Shown: positions 16,345 to 25,752, counted from the stretch's first letter. The stretch: DNA of 46,080 nucleotides from Rhodoferax sp. (GCA_016790475.1 JAEUOX010000156.1:1-46080), one strand, 5' to 3'. The notes: generated from the sequence alone by a model not told the origin. A program made the numbers and translations.

Positions 16345-17282
16345 TGGATGGCGGTAGCGGCGCAAGCCCGGATTCCTTTGCGCTGGCCCCCTGGTCGGCC
16401 GCCCATCTGGCGAGTGTGGAAGCCGCGCTGTCGCGCTGGGTCACGACCGACGCACCGGCCGGCCAGCTGCATGGTGCGCCGGCCGATCTGGTGCAGGCGA
16501 TGCGGTATGCGGTGCTCGACGGCGGCAAGCGGCTGCGCCCGCTGCTGGTGCTGGCGGCTTGCGAGGCGGTGCGCGGCCATGCCGGTGCCGCATTGCGGGC
16601 CGCCTGCGCGGTGGAATTGATCCACGCCTACTCCCTCGTGCACGACGACATGCCCTGCATGGACAACGATGTGCTGCGCCGGGGCAAGCCGACCGTGCAT
16701 GTGCAGTTCGGCGAGGCCAGCGCGCTGCTCGCCGGCGACGCGCTGCAGGCCCTGGCCTTCGAGCTGCTGACACCGGAGGACGAAGGCATTGCGCCGGACA
16801 TCCAGGCGCGTCTGTGCCGGCTGCTGGCGCGCGCCGCCGGCAGTGCCGGCATGGCCGGCGGGCAGGCGATCGACCTGGCCAGCGTCGGCCAGCCACTGAG
16901 CGAACACCAGCTGCGTGACATGCACCAGCGCAAGACCGGCGCACTGCTGCAGGGCAGCGTGCTGATGGGCGCCGCCTGCGGCCCGACCGACGCGCAGCAG
17001 TGGGAAGCCCTGTCGGATTTCGGTGCCGCGATCGGCCTGGCCTTCCAGGTCGTCGACGACATCCTGGATGTGACGGCCGACTCCGCCACGCTCGGCAAGA
17101 CCGCCGGCAAGGATGCCCTGGCAGACAAGCCGACCTATGTCTCGGTGCTGGGGCTGGACCGCTCGCGCCGGTACGCGGACGACCTGCTGCAGGCCGCACG
17201 CGCGGCGCTGCTGCGCGCGCGTCTGGCGGATCCTTCCGCGTTGCGGGCCCTGGCGCACATGGTTGTCGACCGGTCCCATTGA
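16341..17282 (+). CDS. ispA: Farnesyl diphosphate synthase (polyprenyl synthetase)
   Basis: This trans-prenyltransferase (313 residues) condenses isopentenyl and allylic diphosphates to make C15 farnesyl diphosphate. The first aspartate-rich motif is DDMPCMD (102-108) and the second DDILD (239-243). GGKRLRP near 61-67 binds the diphosphate. The residues just before the first motif (AYSLVH) fit a short-chain enzyme. It sits between xseB (overlapping) and dxs (19 bases downstream), the standard isoprenoid operon. Confidence 0.93.
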   Translation: MMDGGSGASPDSFALAPWSAAHLASVEAALSRWVTTDAPAGQLHGAPADLVQAMRYAVLDGGKRLRPLLVLAACEAVRGHAGAALRAACAVELIHAYSLVHDDMPCMDNDVLRRGKPTVHVQFGEASALLAGDALQALAFELLTPEDEGIAPDIQARLCRLLARAAGSAGMAGGQAIDLASVGQPLSEHQLRDMHQRKTGALLQGSVLMGAACGPTDAQQWEALSDFGAAIGLAFQVVDDILDVTADSATLGKTAGKDALADKPTYVSVLGLDRSRRYADDLLQAARAALLRARLADPSALRALAHMVVDRSH

Positions 17283-17301
17283 TCCCTGGAGGCAAACCCC
17301 G

Positions 17302-19200
17302 ATGACCCCGGTTTCCTACCCCCTGCTCGAGACGATCCACAGCCCGGCCGACCTGCGCCGCCTGGCGCGCAGCCAGCTGGCGCCGCTGGCGGCGGAGCTG
17401 CGCGCGTTCCTGCTGGCCAGCGTGGCCAGCACCGGCGGGCACCTGAGCTCCAACCTCGGCACGGTCGAGCTGACAGTGGCCCTGCACTATGTGTTCAACA
17501 CGCCGCACGACCGGCTGGTCTGGGACGTCGGCCACCAGACCTACCCGCACAAGATCCTGACCGGCCGGCGCGAGCGCATGGGCAGCCTGCGCCAGCTCGG
17601 CGGCCTCAGCGGCTTCCCGCAGCGCACCGAGAGCGAATACGACGCGTTCGGCACGGCCCACTCCAGCACCTCGATCTCCGCCGCGCTGGGCATGGCCCAG
17701 GCCGCGCGCATCAAGGGCGAGAACCGCCATGCGGTCGCGATCATCGGCGACGGCGCGCTGACGGCCGGCATGGCCTTCGAGGCGCTGAACAACGCCGGGG
17801 TCGCACACGGCAACCTGCTGGTGATCCTGAACGACAACGACATGAGCATCAGCCCGCCGGTCGGCGCGCTGAACCGCTACCTCGCGCAGCTGATGACCGG
17901 CCAGTTCTATTCGGCGGCGAAGAATGTGGGCAAGTCGGTGCTCAAGGGGGCGCCGCCGCTGTTCGAGCTGGCCAAGCGCATCGAGGAACATGCCAAGGGC
18001 ATGGTGGTGCCGGCCACGCTGTTCGAGAAGTTCGGCTTCAACTACACCGGCCCGATCGACGGCCACGACCTCGAGTCGCTGATCCCGACGCTGGAGAACA
18101 TCCGTCACCTGAGCGGCCCGCAGTTCCTGCACGTGGTCACGCGCAAGGGCAAGGGCTACCGCCTGGCAGAGGCGGATCCGATCAACTACCACGGCCCGGG
18201 CAAGTTCGACCCCGCGGTGGGCCTCCAGAAGCCCAGCACGCCGCCCAAGCCGACCTTCACGCAGGTGTTCGGCCAGTGGCTGTGCGACATGGCCGCCCAG
18301 GACCCTCGGCTGGTCGGCATCACGCCGGCCATGCGCGAGGGCTCCGGCCTGGTCGAGTTCGAGCGCCGCTTCCCCGGCCGGTACTACGACGTCGGCATCG
18401 CCGAACAGCACGCGGTCACGTTCGCCGCCGGGCTGGCCTGCGAGGGCCTCAAGCCGGTGGTGGCGATCTACTCCACCTTCATGCAGCGGGCCTACGACCA
18501 GCTGATCCATGACGTGGCTTTGCAGAAGCTGCCGGTGGTACTGGCGCTGGACCGCGCCGGTCTGGTCGGCGCGGACGGTGCGACCCATGCCGGCGCCTAC
18601 GACATCCCGTTCCTGCGCTGTGTGCCGCATGTCGCGATTGCCTGCCCGGCCGACGAGTCCGAGTGCCGCCAGCTGCTGAGCACCGCGTTTGCACAGGATT
18701 TCCCGGTGGCGGTGCGCTACCCGCGCGGGGCCGGCGTCGGCGTCGCGGCTGGCGAAGGCCTGCAGACGCTGCCCTTCGGGGCCGGTGAGGTGCGGCGTCG
18801 CGGGCGCGGCCTGGCGATCCTGGCCTTCGGCACCTTGCTGTACCCGGCCCTGGAGGTCGGGGAGCAGATCCAGGCCACCGTGGTCAACATGCGCTGGGCC
18901 AAGCCGCTGGACACCGCGCTGCTGCTGGAGATCGCGCAGCAGCACGAGGCGCTGGTCACGGTGGAGGATGGCGCGGTGATGGGTGGCGCGGGCAGTGCCG
19001 TCGGCGAGGCGCTGGCGGCAGCCGGCATCGTCCGCCCGCTGCTGCACCTCGGGTTGCCGGACGTGTTCATCGAGCATGGCGATCCGGCCAGGCTGATGGC
19101 ACTGCAGGGTCTGGACGCGGCCGGAATCCGGGCCGCAATCGAGGCCCGTTTCGCCGCGGTGATCGAGGCCGCGCGCCCCTCGCTCAAGATCGTCGCCTGA
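17302..19200 (+). CDS. dxs: 1-deoxy-D-xylulose-5-phosphate synthase
   Basis: The enzyme (632 residues) makes DXP from pyruvate and glyceraldehyde-3-phosphate using thiamine diphosphate, the first step of the MEP isoprenoid pathway. H47 in [10 protein letters not shown], the TPP/Mg motif [16 protein letters not shown] (149-164) with NDNDMSI, and the catalytic glutamate in [13 protein letters not shown] are all present. The C-terminal transketolase domain ends with the usual EHGDPARLM region. CTGGAGG precedes the ATG at 17,302. It is the last gene of xseB-ispA-dxs. Confidence 0.96.
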   Translation: MTPVSYPLLETIHSPADLRRLARSQLAPLAAELRAFLLASVASTGGHLSSNLGTVELTVALHYVFNTPHDRLVWDVGHQTYPHKILTGRRERMGSLRQLGGLSGFPQRTESEYDAFGTAHSSTSISAALGMAQAARIKGENRHAVAIIGDGALTAGMAFEALNNAGVAHGNLLVILNDNDMSISPPVGALNRYLAQLMTGQFYSAAKNVGKSVLKGAPPLFELAKRIEEHAKGMVVPATLFEKFGFNYTGPIDGHDLESLIPTLENIRHLSGPQFLHVVTRKGKGYRLAEADPINYHGPGKFDPAVGLQKPSTPPKPTFTQVFGQWLCDMAAQDPRLVGITPAMREGSGLVEFERRFPGRYYDVGIAEQHAVTFAAGLACEGLKPVVAIYSTFMQRAYDQLIHDVALQKLPVVLALDRAGLVGADGATHAGAYDIPFLRCVPHVAIACPADESECRQLLSTAFAQDFPVAVRYPRGAGVGVAAGEGLQTLPFGAGEVRRRGRGLAILAFGTLLYPALEVGEQIQATVVNMRWAKPLDTALLLEIAQQHEALVTVEDGAVMGGAGSAVGEALAAAGIVRPLLHLGLPDVFIEHGDPARLMALQGLDAAGIRAAIEARFAAVIEAARPSLKIVA

Positions 19201-19208
19201 ACGACTTT

Positions 19209-19233
19209 TGCATGCCCCGTTCCGGGGCATGCA
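19209..19233. other. Perfect palindrome after dxs
   Basis: An 11-base stem (TGCATGCCCCG and its exact complement) with a TTC loop starts nine bases after the dxs stop. Neither strand has a T run after the stem, so it is not a classic intrinsic terminator. It could protect the 3' end of the operon mRNA, assist Rho-dependent ending, or be a protein-binding site. Confidence 0.7.
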
Positions 19234-19355
19234 GCGATGGTTCCGTGTCGGGGGCAGTGTTTTCCCCTAGTCGGATACGTACTTCCACCGGCGTGCGCGA
19301 GGGCAGGAGCGGTTACGCTTCACGCACTCTGAAACCCGCAACTTCCGGAGACAGC

Positions 19356-19970
19356 ATGTCCGTGCTTCTATCGCTCTCCAGGCTGATTGACCACCTCAGC
19401 CTGGCCCTTGGCAAACTGATCATGTGGCTGATTTTTGCCGCGACCGCGATCAGCGCAGGCAACGCCATCATGCGCAAGGCCTTCAGTATCGGCTCCAATG
19501 CCTACCTGGAGATCCAGTGGTACCTGTTCGCGGCGGTCTTCATGCTCGGGGTCGGTTACGTGATGCTGAAGAACGGCCATGTCCGCATCGACTTCATCTC
19601 GTCGCGCCTGTCCAAGCGGACCAACGCGATCATCGACGCGGTGGGCCTCGTCGTTTTCACGATCCCGCTGGCGATGATCATGATCAGCCTGGGCTGGCCG
19701 GTGTTCCAGAACGCCTTTGTATCCGGCGAGATGAGCCAGAACGCCGGGGGCCTGATCCGCTGGCCGGTGATCCTGCTGATACCGCTGGGGTTCGGGCTGC
19801 TGATCCTGCAGTCGCTGTCCGAACTGGTCAAGCGCATCGGCTTCCTGACCGGCCATCTGGACGAGCCGTTCACCGTCGAGCACGAGAAGTCGGTCGAGGA
19901 GCAACTGGCCGAGGAGCTGGCCATCGAAGCCGAGAGCCGCCTCGCCGCCAAGCCTGCAGGAAACCACTGA
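19356..19970 (+). CDS. dctQ: TRAP transporter small permease (DctQ-like)
   Basis: This integral membrane protein (204 residues) is the small permease of a tripartite ATP-independent periplasmic transporter driven by an ion gradient. Four membrane helices are visible at about 18-38, 50-70, 90-112 and 130-155. The conserved segments EIQWYLFAAVFMLGVGYVMLKNGHVRID and GWPVF mark the family. The C-terminal 45 residues are charged and cytoplasmic. The ATG at 19,356 follows CCGGAG; a longer reading lacks a good site. The dctM start follows its stop after one base. Confidence 0.9.
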   Translation: MSVLLSLSRLIDHLSLALGKLIMWLIFAATAISAGNAIMRKAFSIGSNAYLEIQWYLFAAVFMLGVGYVMLKNGHVRIDFISSRLSKRTNAIIDAVGLVVFTIPLAMIMISLGWPVFQNAFVSGEMSQNAGGLIRWPVILLIPLGFGLLILQSLSELVKRIGFLTGHLDEPFTVEHEKSVEEQLAEELAIEAESRLAAKPAGNH

Positions 19971-19971
19971 C

Positions 19972-21819
19972 ATGAGCGCCTTCATCGCCCAGAATTTCGT
20001 CCCGCTGATGTTCGCGGGCCTGTTCGTTTTCCTGCTGACCGGCATCCCGGTCGCCTTCGGTCTGGCCGCCACCGGGCTGCTGTTCGGCTTCATCGGCATG
20101 GAGGCGGGCCTGTTTCCGACCAATCTGTTCCAGGCCCTTCCGCTGCGCGTCATGGGCATCATGGCCAATGACACGCTGCTGGCGATTCCGTTCTTCACCT
20201 TCATGGGCATCATCCTGGAACGCTCGCGGATGGCCGAAGACCTGCTGGAGACGGTGGGCCAGGTGTTCGGGCCGGTGCGTGGTGGGCTGGCCATCGCGGT
20301 GATCCTGGTCGGCGCGCTGCTGGCAGCGACGACCGGCGTCGTTGCCGCTGCCGTGATCTCGATGGGCCTGATCTCGCTGCCGATCATGCTGCGCTACGGC
20401 TACAACCGGACGATCGCCACCGGCACCATCACCGCGTCCGGTACGCTGGCGCAGGCCATCCCGCCGTCACTGGTGCTGATCGTTCTGGCCGACCAGATGG
20501 GCCGTTCGGTCGGCGACATGTATGCCGGCGCGCTGATTCCGGGGCTGCTGCTGGTCGGGCTGTACCTGGTGTTCATCCTGGTCGTGGCGGTGGTACGCCC
20601 CTCCTGGGTGCCCGCGCTGCCCAGCGAGGCGCGGATCTACCGCGAGGACAACGGTGCCAGTGGCCATGTGTCGCTGATCGTGTTGCTCGCCGCCTGCGCG
20701 GCGGCGGGCTGGTACTGGTCCACGCGCCACCATGAGATCATGGTCGCGCTGCTGGAGCGCACCACGCCGTCGCCCGGCGATGAGGTGTTGATCCTGTCGA
20801 TGACGGTCGCCTCGCTGCTGGCCCTGGCGCTCGCGCTGCTCAACAGGGTCACCCGGCTGGGCTTGCTGTCCCGCCTGGCCGAGCAGGTCACCTTCGTGCT
20901 GATCCCGCCGCTGGTGCTGATCTTCCTGGTGCTGGGCACGATCTTTCTGGGCGTCGCGACGCCGACCGAAGGCGGGGCGATGGGCGCCATGGGCGCCCTG
21001 ATCATGGCGGTGTCCCGGCGGCGCCTGGGGTTCGGCCTGCTGAAGCAGGCGCTGGATGGCACCGCCAAGCTGGCCACCTTCGTGCTGTTCATCCTGATCG
21101 GCTCGACGGTGTTCAGCTTCACGTTCAATGCGGCGGACGGCCACATCTGGGTGGAGCACCTGTTCAAGGACATGCCCGGCGGCGCGCTGGGCTTCCTGAT
21201 CGTCGTGAACCTGCTGGTGTTCATCCTGGGATGCTTCATCGACTTCTTCGAGATCGCCTTCATCGTCATCCCGATCCTGGCGCCGGTGGCGGAGAAGATC
21301 CTGCCGGGCATGCTGCCGGGCGTGCCGGTGGACGCGGTGATGATCTGGTTCGGCGTCGTGATCGCGATGAACCTGCAGACCTCGTTCCTGACGCCGCCGT
21401 TCGGTTTTGCGCTGTTCTACCTGCGCAGCGTCGCGGCCAAGAGCGACTACCGGGACCGGGTCACCGGCGCGATGATCCCGGCCGTGTCCACGGCCCAGAT
21501 CTACAGGGGGTCGATCGCCTTCATCCTGCTGCAGCTGACCATGGTCGCGGCCGTCATCGCGTTCCCCGGGCTGGTGACGGGCGGCATCCAGAAGGGCGAG
21601 ACGGTGGATGCAGACAAGATCCTGCAACAGATGCAGGAGGAGCAGCAGAAGGAACAGGCCAGCAGCGACCCGGCCGCGGCGGGCGCCTCCGCGCCGGCAG
21701 GCACGTCCAGCGAGGCGGCGCCGTCGGCGGAGCCGCAGGCCGAGGAGACGGCCGCCGAAGACGACCCGATGAAGGCCTTGCAGGACGCGATGAAGGAAGA
21801 CGCCAAGAAGAAGAAATGA
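19972..21819 (+). CDS. dctM: TRAP transporter large permease (DctM-like) with charged C-terminal extension
   Basis: The protein (615 residues) is the large, multi-helix permease that forms the transport channel. Family motifs include GIPVAFGLAATGLLFGFIG near the start, the TGVVAAAVISMG hairpin and TPTEGGAMGAMGALI. It is longer than the usual 430 residues for two reasons. A middle insertion (about 205-275) adds a soluble loop and one or two helices, as in the mannitol/chloroaromatic or keto-acid subgroup. A tail from about residue 545 is rich in Q, E, A and P and ends in four lysines. It is translationally adjacent to dctQ and ends before a bidirectional terminator shared with dctP. Confidence 0.92.
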   Translation: MSAFIAQNFVPLMFAGLFVFLLTGIPVAFGLAATGLLFGFIGMEAGLFPTNLFQALPLRVMGIMANDTLLAIPFFTFMGIILERSRMAEDLLETVGQVFGPVRGGLAIAVILVGALLAATTGVVAAAVISMGLISLPIMLRYGYNRTIATGTITASGTLAQAIPPSLVLIVLADQMGRSVGDMYAGALIPGLLLVGLYLVFILVVAVVRPSWVPALPSEARIYREDNGASGHVSLIVLLAACAAAGWYWSTRHHEIMVALLERTTPSPGDEVLILSMTVASLLALALALLNRVTRLGLLSRLAEQVTFVLIPPLVLIFLVLGTIFLGVATPTEGGAMGAMGALIMAVSRRRLGFGLLKQALDGTAKLATFVLFILIGSTVFSFTFNAADGHIWVEHLFKDMPGGALGFLIVVNLLVFILGCFIDFFEIAFIVIPILAPVAEKILPGMLPGVPVDAVMIWFGVVIAMNLQTSFLTPPFGFALFYLRSVAAKSDYRDRVTGAMIPAVSTAQIYRGSIAFILLQLTMVAAVIAFPGLVTGGIQKGETVDADKILQQMQEEQQKEQASSDPAAAGASAPAGTSSEAAPSAEPQAEETAAEDDPMKALQDAMKEDAKKKK

Positions 21820-21875
21820 GCCTGCACCTGCCCGTCGGCCGGTGATCCGGCCGCGCCGGCGGCTGCCGATCACCC

Positions 21876-21907
21876 ACAAAAAAGCCCCGTCGCCGGGGCT
21901 TTTTTTC
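21876..21907. terminator. Bidirectional intrinsic terminator between dctM and dctP
   Basis: A six-A run, stem GCCCCG / CGGGGC with a short loop, and a seven-T run form an intrinsic terminator that works on both strands. It lies between the converging ends of dctM (plus) and dctP (minus). Confidence 0.92.
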
Positions 21908-21948
21908 GATCGGGCCGGGCCCGGGCGGGGCCGGGCCGGCAACCGGTC

Positions 21949-23031
21949 TCAGAGCTTGACCGACTGCATGTAGCTGTCGAATCGCGCTTCCGTGAAGCGG
22001 AACCACAGGTTGGACTCGCGCCGGAACGCGTCGTAGTCGTCATAGATCTTCTTGAAGGCCGGGTTGCTGCCGCGCAGTTCGCTGTACAGATCCATGGCCG
22101 CCTTGAAGGATGCGTCGAGGACGGCCTTCGGGAACGGTGCGAGCTTGACCTTGTTCGCTACCAGCTGCTTCAGGGCCGCCGGGTTGCGGGCATCGTACTT
22201 GGCCTGCATCTCGGTGTGCGCGAAAGCCGCAGCCGACTCGATGATCGCCTTGTATTCGGCAGACAGGCCGTCGAAGGCCTTCTGGTTCACGAACAGGTCC
22301 AACTGCGGGCCGCCTTCCCACCAGCCGGGGTAGTGGTAGATCGGCGCAACCTTGAAGAAGCCCAGCTTCTGGTCGTCGTACGGCCCGACCCACTCGGCGG
22401 CATCGATGGTGCCTTTTTCCAGCGCCTGGTAGATCTCGCCGCCAGGGATGTTCTGCGACACCGTGCCCAGACGGGCGGTGACCTTGCCGGCAAAGCCGCC
22501 GACCCGGAACTTGAGCCCCTTCATGTCGGCGACGGTCTTGATTTCCTTGCGGTACCAGCCGCCCATCTGGGCGCCGGTGTTGCCCATCGGGAAGCTCGTG
22601 AAGCCGTAGCCGGCGTAGAACTCGCGCATCAGCTTCAGACCGTTGCCGTCGTAGCTCCAGGCGGTCATCTGCCGGCTGTTGAGGCCGAAAGGAATCGCGC
22701 AGCCCAGGGCAAAGGCGTCGTTCTTGCCGAAGTAGTAGTAGGGCGCGGTGTGGCCCATCTCGACGGTGCCGTTCTGCACCGCATCGACCAGGCCGGGCAT
22801 CGGCACGAGTTCACCGGCCGCATGGACCGAAATCTCGAACTTGCCGCCGCTCATGTCCTTGACTTTCCTGGCGAAGGTCTCCGCCGCACCGTAGATGGTG
22901 TCCAGCGCCTTGGGGAAACCCGAGGTGAGACGCCAGCGAATGTTGGCCTGCGCGTGCACGACGGCCGGCGCGATGCCCGTGGCCAGCACACCGGCCAGGC
23001 CGGCATTCCTGATGATCGAACGACGATCCAT
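21949..23031 (-). CDS. TRAP transporter substrate-binding protein (TakP-like)
   Basis: The periplasmic binding protein (360 residues) starts MDRRSIIRNAG, a twin-arginine signal with cleavage near AVVHA. It resembles the Rhodobacter alpha-keto-acid receptor TakP closely in remembered blocks: WRLTSGFPKALDTIYGAAE, GELVPMPGLVDAV, GNTGAQMGGWYRKEI, LKFRVGGFAGKV, GTIDAAEWVGPYDDQKLGFFKV and YPGWWEGGP. TakP binds pyruvate and other keto acids with a cation, so a keto-acid or related carboxylate substrate is likely. The start is ATG at 23,031; a GTG 15 bases upstream is less likely because it precedes the RR motif. It converges on dctQM, whereas most TRAP operons are co-directional. Confidence 0.92.
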   Translation of the reverse strand: MDRRSIIRNAGLAGVLATGIAPAVVHAQANIRWRLTSGFPKALDTIYGAAETFARKVKDMSGGKFEISVHAAGELVPMPGLVDAVQNGTVEMGHTAPYYYFGKNDAFALGCAIPFGLNSRQMTAWSYDGNGLKLMREFYAGYGFTSFPMGNTGAQMGGWYRKEIKTVADMKGLKFRVGGFAGKVTARLGTVSQNIPGGEIYQALEKGTIDAAEWVGPYDDQKLGFFKVAPIYHYPGWWEGGPQLDLFVNQKAFDGLSAEYKAIIESAAAFAHTEMQAKYDARNPAALKQLVANKVKLAPFPKAVLDASFKAAMDLYSELRGSNPAFKKIYDDYDAFRRESNLWFRFTEARFDSYMQSVKL

Positions 23032-23239
23032 AAAGTGAACCCCCAAAAAATGATGAAAGGGACCGTGCGATCCGCACGCCCGGATGGTGTCCGCCCCGCA
23101 GAGGATGTCTCCGGGGCGACCGTCGGAAATTCTAGGGACAAAGCCTGCGGGTGGCGGCAGGGCTTACCCGTAGGGAATTCCACTTAGCGCGCGCGGCAGG
23201 GGCTCAGGGCGTGGCGGCCGGCGACGCTACCATCGGCGC
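23032..23239. promoter_or_regulatory. Divergent intergenic region between dctP and the SenA-like gene
   Basis: The 208 bases hold the leaders of two divergent genes. The dctP side has a T6 run and G5 just before its start (23,043-23,052, minus strand), the G run being the likely ribosome site. A short CCCTACGGG sequence (minus strand, near 23,166-23,174) loosely resembles the CCCCTAG-type segment upstream of dctQ (19,265-19,271), and a shared regulator is possible. I could not define a clear sigma-70 promoter. Confidence 0.3.
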
Positions 23240-24481
23240 ATGACCGCAACGCCGCTGCCCCTGGACATCGACTCGCCCGACATCCGCCGGGCCGGCCGGG
23301 ACCTGCTGTCGGTCGCGCTGATGGACGCGCGCAACCACACGCTGAACCTGGCCGCGCAGCTGCTGGACCCGCTGGCCGCGGGCGGTCCGACGCCCTGGCT
23401 GCAAGGACAGGGCCCGGAATGGCTGCTCGGCCATGTGGGATGGTTCCAGGAGCGCTGGATCGCCCGCCATGTGCTGCACCAGCAGGGGCCGGCCGCGGAC
23501 GGCCAGGCGGCCCGGCTGGCCTCGATCGAGCCCTATGCGGACTTCTGGTGGGGCGACAGCGGCCCGGGCGATGCGCCGGACCCGCAGGCCGGCCGGCCGG
23601 ATCTGGGCCGGGTCCGCGCCTATCTGATGAACACGCTGGAAACCACGCTGGAACTGCTGGAGAGGACGCCGGAGACCGATGCCGCGCTGCATTTCTTCCG
23701 GCTGGCGCTGCTGCATGAGGACATGCAGGGCGAACGCCTGATCGAACGGGCCCAGGCCTGGGGTTGCCCGCTGGCCATCGAGCCGCCGGGCCCGCTGGCG
23801 GTGCGCGAGCCGCTGCTGGTGCCGGCCACGCGCTGGCTGCGGGGGCTGCCGGCGGGGCCCGGCCTGGTGCTCGACAAGGAGCAGCCCGCCCATGTGGTGG
23901 AGGTGCCGGAGTTCGAGATCGACGCGCAGCCGGTGCGCTGGTCACAGTTTGTCGAGTTCGTCGCGGATGGCGGCTACGACCGGCAGGAACTCTGGCATCC
24001 CGATGGCTGGGTCTGGCTGCAGGCGCAGTCGTCGGGCCAGGGCGGCCGGGCGCCCCGGTATGTCGAGCAGATCGGGGTGGCCAGCGGGGCCGTGCTGCAG
24101 AGCCGCTTCGGCAGCGCGCGTCGCATGCTCGGGGCGCAGCCGGTCCTGCATGTGAGCTGGTGGGAGGCCGATGCCTGGTGCCGCTGGGCGGGCCGCCGGC
24201 TGCCAGCGGAGGTCGAGTGGGAGCTGGCCGCCTGCACCGCGCAGCGCCGCGGCTTCCAGTGGGGGGTGGTGTGGGAGTGGACCGGCACGACGGCCCGACC
24301 GTATCCAGGCTATGTGCCCGGGCCCTGGCCGGGCGAAGCCGCCCACGGCTTCGGCCGTCACAAGGTGCTGCGCGGAGCTTCGTTCGCGACGCGGGCCCGG
24401 ATGCGCCACCCGCGCGCACGCAACTTCCAGCCACCCGACGCGGACGCGCTGTTCGCGGGCTTTCGTTCCTGTGCGCAGTGA
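23240..24481 (+). CDS. EgtB/SenA-like sulfoxide/selenoxide synthase family protein with altered metal motif
   Basis: The protein (413 residues) has an N-terminal DinB-like four-helix domain (about 15-185) and a C-terminal formylglycine-generating-type domain (about 195-413, from EFEIDAQPVRWSQFVEF to AGFRSCAQ). This is the layout of EgtB (ergothioneine) and SenA (selenoneine) synthases, which join a thiol or selenol to the imidazole of hercynine with non-haem iron. The start segment DARNHTL resembles the SenA-type group common in Burkholderiales. The first iron ligand is H65 in LLGHVGWFQE. In the HxxxHxE motif the first His is H159 and the Glu is E165, but position 163 is Gln (codon CAG at 23,726-23,728) instead of His. 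No egtD, senB or selD-like gene is nearby. Activity may be changed or lost. Confidence 0.75.
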   Translation: MTATPLPLDIDSPDIRRAGRDLLSVALMDARNHTLNLAAQLLDPLAAGGPTPWLQGQGPEWLLGHVGWFQERWIARHVLHQQGPAADGQAARLASIEPYADFWWGDSGPGDAPDPQAGRPDLGRVRAYLMNTLETTLELLERTPETDAALHFFRLALLHEDMQGERLIERAQAWGCPLAIEPPGPLAVREPLLVPATRWLRGLPAGPGLVLDKEQPAHVVEVPEFEIDAQPVRWSQFVEFVADGGYDRQELWHPDGWVWLQAQSSGQGGRAPRYVEQIGVASGAVLQSRFGSARRMLGAQPVLHVSWWEADAWCRWAGRRLPAEVEWELAACTAQRRGFQWGVVWEWTGTTARPYPGYVPGPWPGEAAHGFGRHKVLRGASFATRARMRHPRARNFQPPDADALFAGFRSCAQ

Positions 24482-24499
24482 GGCGGTGCGTCGCCGGCG

Positions 24500-25645
24500 T
24501 CAGGCGCGCTGCAGGCCGAGCTTGCGGTAGACGGTGGCGCGGCTGATCCCCAGCCGGCTGGCCGCCAGCGCCACATTGCCCCGGGCCTCGTCGACGGCCT
24601 GCCGGATCAGCGCGGACTCGATGTCCCGCAGCCGGGCGGACGGGGGAGCCGCCGGGCCCCGCGTGGCCGGTGGCACGCGCACGCTGGCGGTGGCCGCGCC
24701 CGACGACGCGCCGGCCAGGACCAGCATCTGCAGTTGCAGACCGGACCACAGCGGCACTGCCATTGGAGTGGCCGGCCTGCGCGCCGCGTCGAACAGCTGC
24801 TCATGCGGCAGCGCGAACAGTTCGCCGGCATGGGGCCGCGCGCCGTGAAGCGACATCGCGCGGGCCAGTACCGGCAGCATCGCGCGTGCAGCGCTGTTGC
24901 TGAAGCTGACGCATCCGTCGCCGTCCAGCCCGACGAGCCCGTCGGACTCCGTGCCCAGGCCCTGGCCCGGCCAGTTCAGGCGCAGCAGCAACTGGTGCGC
25001 CTGCTGCTGCGCCAGCAGGTTCTCGATGCGGCGTGCGGACTGGGCGGCCAGGTGCTGGAGCTCGGGCCGCTCCGGCGCGTCCACGCCGGTGAGGTCCAGC
25101 ATGCCGACACATTCGCCCCAGGGGCCGAACAGCGGTGCGCCGGCACAGCTGTAGCTGGAGGTGGCATCGAAGAAGTGCTCGCCGCGGTGCAGCCAGACCG
25201 GCTGCAGCTCGCTGAGCGCCGCGCCGATCGCGGTGGTTCCGACACAGGGCTCGGACAGGTCGACGCCGATGCGCGTGATCAGGTCGGCCCGGCAGTCCTG
25301 GCGGTCGATCGGGCCGTTCACGTCGACGACGATGCCTTGCGCATCGGTCAGGATCGCGAAATAGCGCGTGGCGGCGAGCGCCCGCCCGAGCTCGTCGAGC
25401 ACCGGCTGCGCGGCCCGCGTCAGGCCGCGGCTGGACTCGCGGGCCTGGCGCACGCCGCTGGCACTGAGGGGCGCAAAGGCCACCGACTGTCCGGGCGCAT
25501 GGCCGCGCGACAGGCAGCGCCGCCAGGAGCGCTCGATCCAGGGAGCGATCAGGCTCTGCGCCGCGGGGGCGCGCTCCTGCAGCACGAGCCGGCGCGCCTG
25601 GTCGATGGCGTCAAGGCGGGCGAGGGGGCTTGCAGGGGTCAGCAT
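24500..25645 (-). CDS. GAF-domain regulator with Fis-type helix-turn-helix, lacking an AAA+ domain
   Basis: The 381-residue protein resembles the ends of AcoR-type sigma-54 activators. Residues about 1-70 form the helical N-terminus (IAPWIERSWRRCLSRGHAPG), about 85-210 a GAF domain (ILTDAQGIVVDV, GTTAIGAAL, SSYSCAGAPLFGPWGECVGMLDL), then a PAS-like segment (about 235-275). The C-terminal 45 residues are a Fis-type HTH (IRQAVDEARGNVALAASRLGISRATVYRKLGL). The central ATPase that contacts sigma-54 is absent, so it probably acts on ordinary promoters. The start is uncertain: ATG at 25,645 or TTG at 25,666, neither with a clear ribosome site. It is divergent from the deaminase-like gene and is its likely regulator. 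Confidence 0.82.
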   Translation of the reverse strand: MLTPASPLARLDAIDQARRLVLQERAPAAQSLIAPWIERSWRRCLSRGHAPGQSVAFAPLSASGVRQARESSRGLTRAAQPVLDELGRALAATRYFAILTDAQGIVVDVNGPIDRQDCRADLITRIGVDLSEPCVGTTAIGAALSELQPVWLHRGEHFFDATSSYSCAGAPLFGPWGECVGMLDLTGVDAPERPELQHLAAQSARRIENLLAQQQAHQLLLRLNWPGQGLGTESDGLVGLDGDGCVSFSNSAARAMLPVLARAMSLHGARPHAGELFALPHEQLFDAARRPATPMAVPLWSGLQLQMLVLAGASSGAATASVRVPPATRGPAAPPSARLRDIESALIRQAVDEARGNVALAASRLGISRATVYRKLGLQRA

Positions 25646-25752
25646 GGAGCGGTCATTGTGCCGCAAGCCGGCACGCTGAGGTAGGATGCCCGCATGGCAA
25701 GGGATTCCAGGGACGGCGGTGCGGCCCCGCTGCAGGCATGCAGGAGGCGGCC

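Noticed and set aside
16441-19230. Open minus-strand frame of 929 codons opposite ispA and dxs
   Set aside because: It is antisense to two genes with complete motifs, with low-complexity composition and no recognisable fold.
23184-24749. Long minus-strand frame rich in Pro, Arg and Ser opposite the SenA-like gene
   Set aside because: The composition is an antisense artefact, and the plus strand holds a well-formed DinB plus FGE-type protein.
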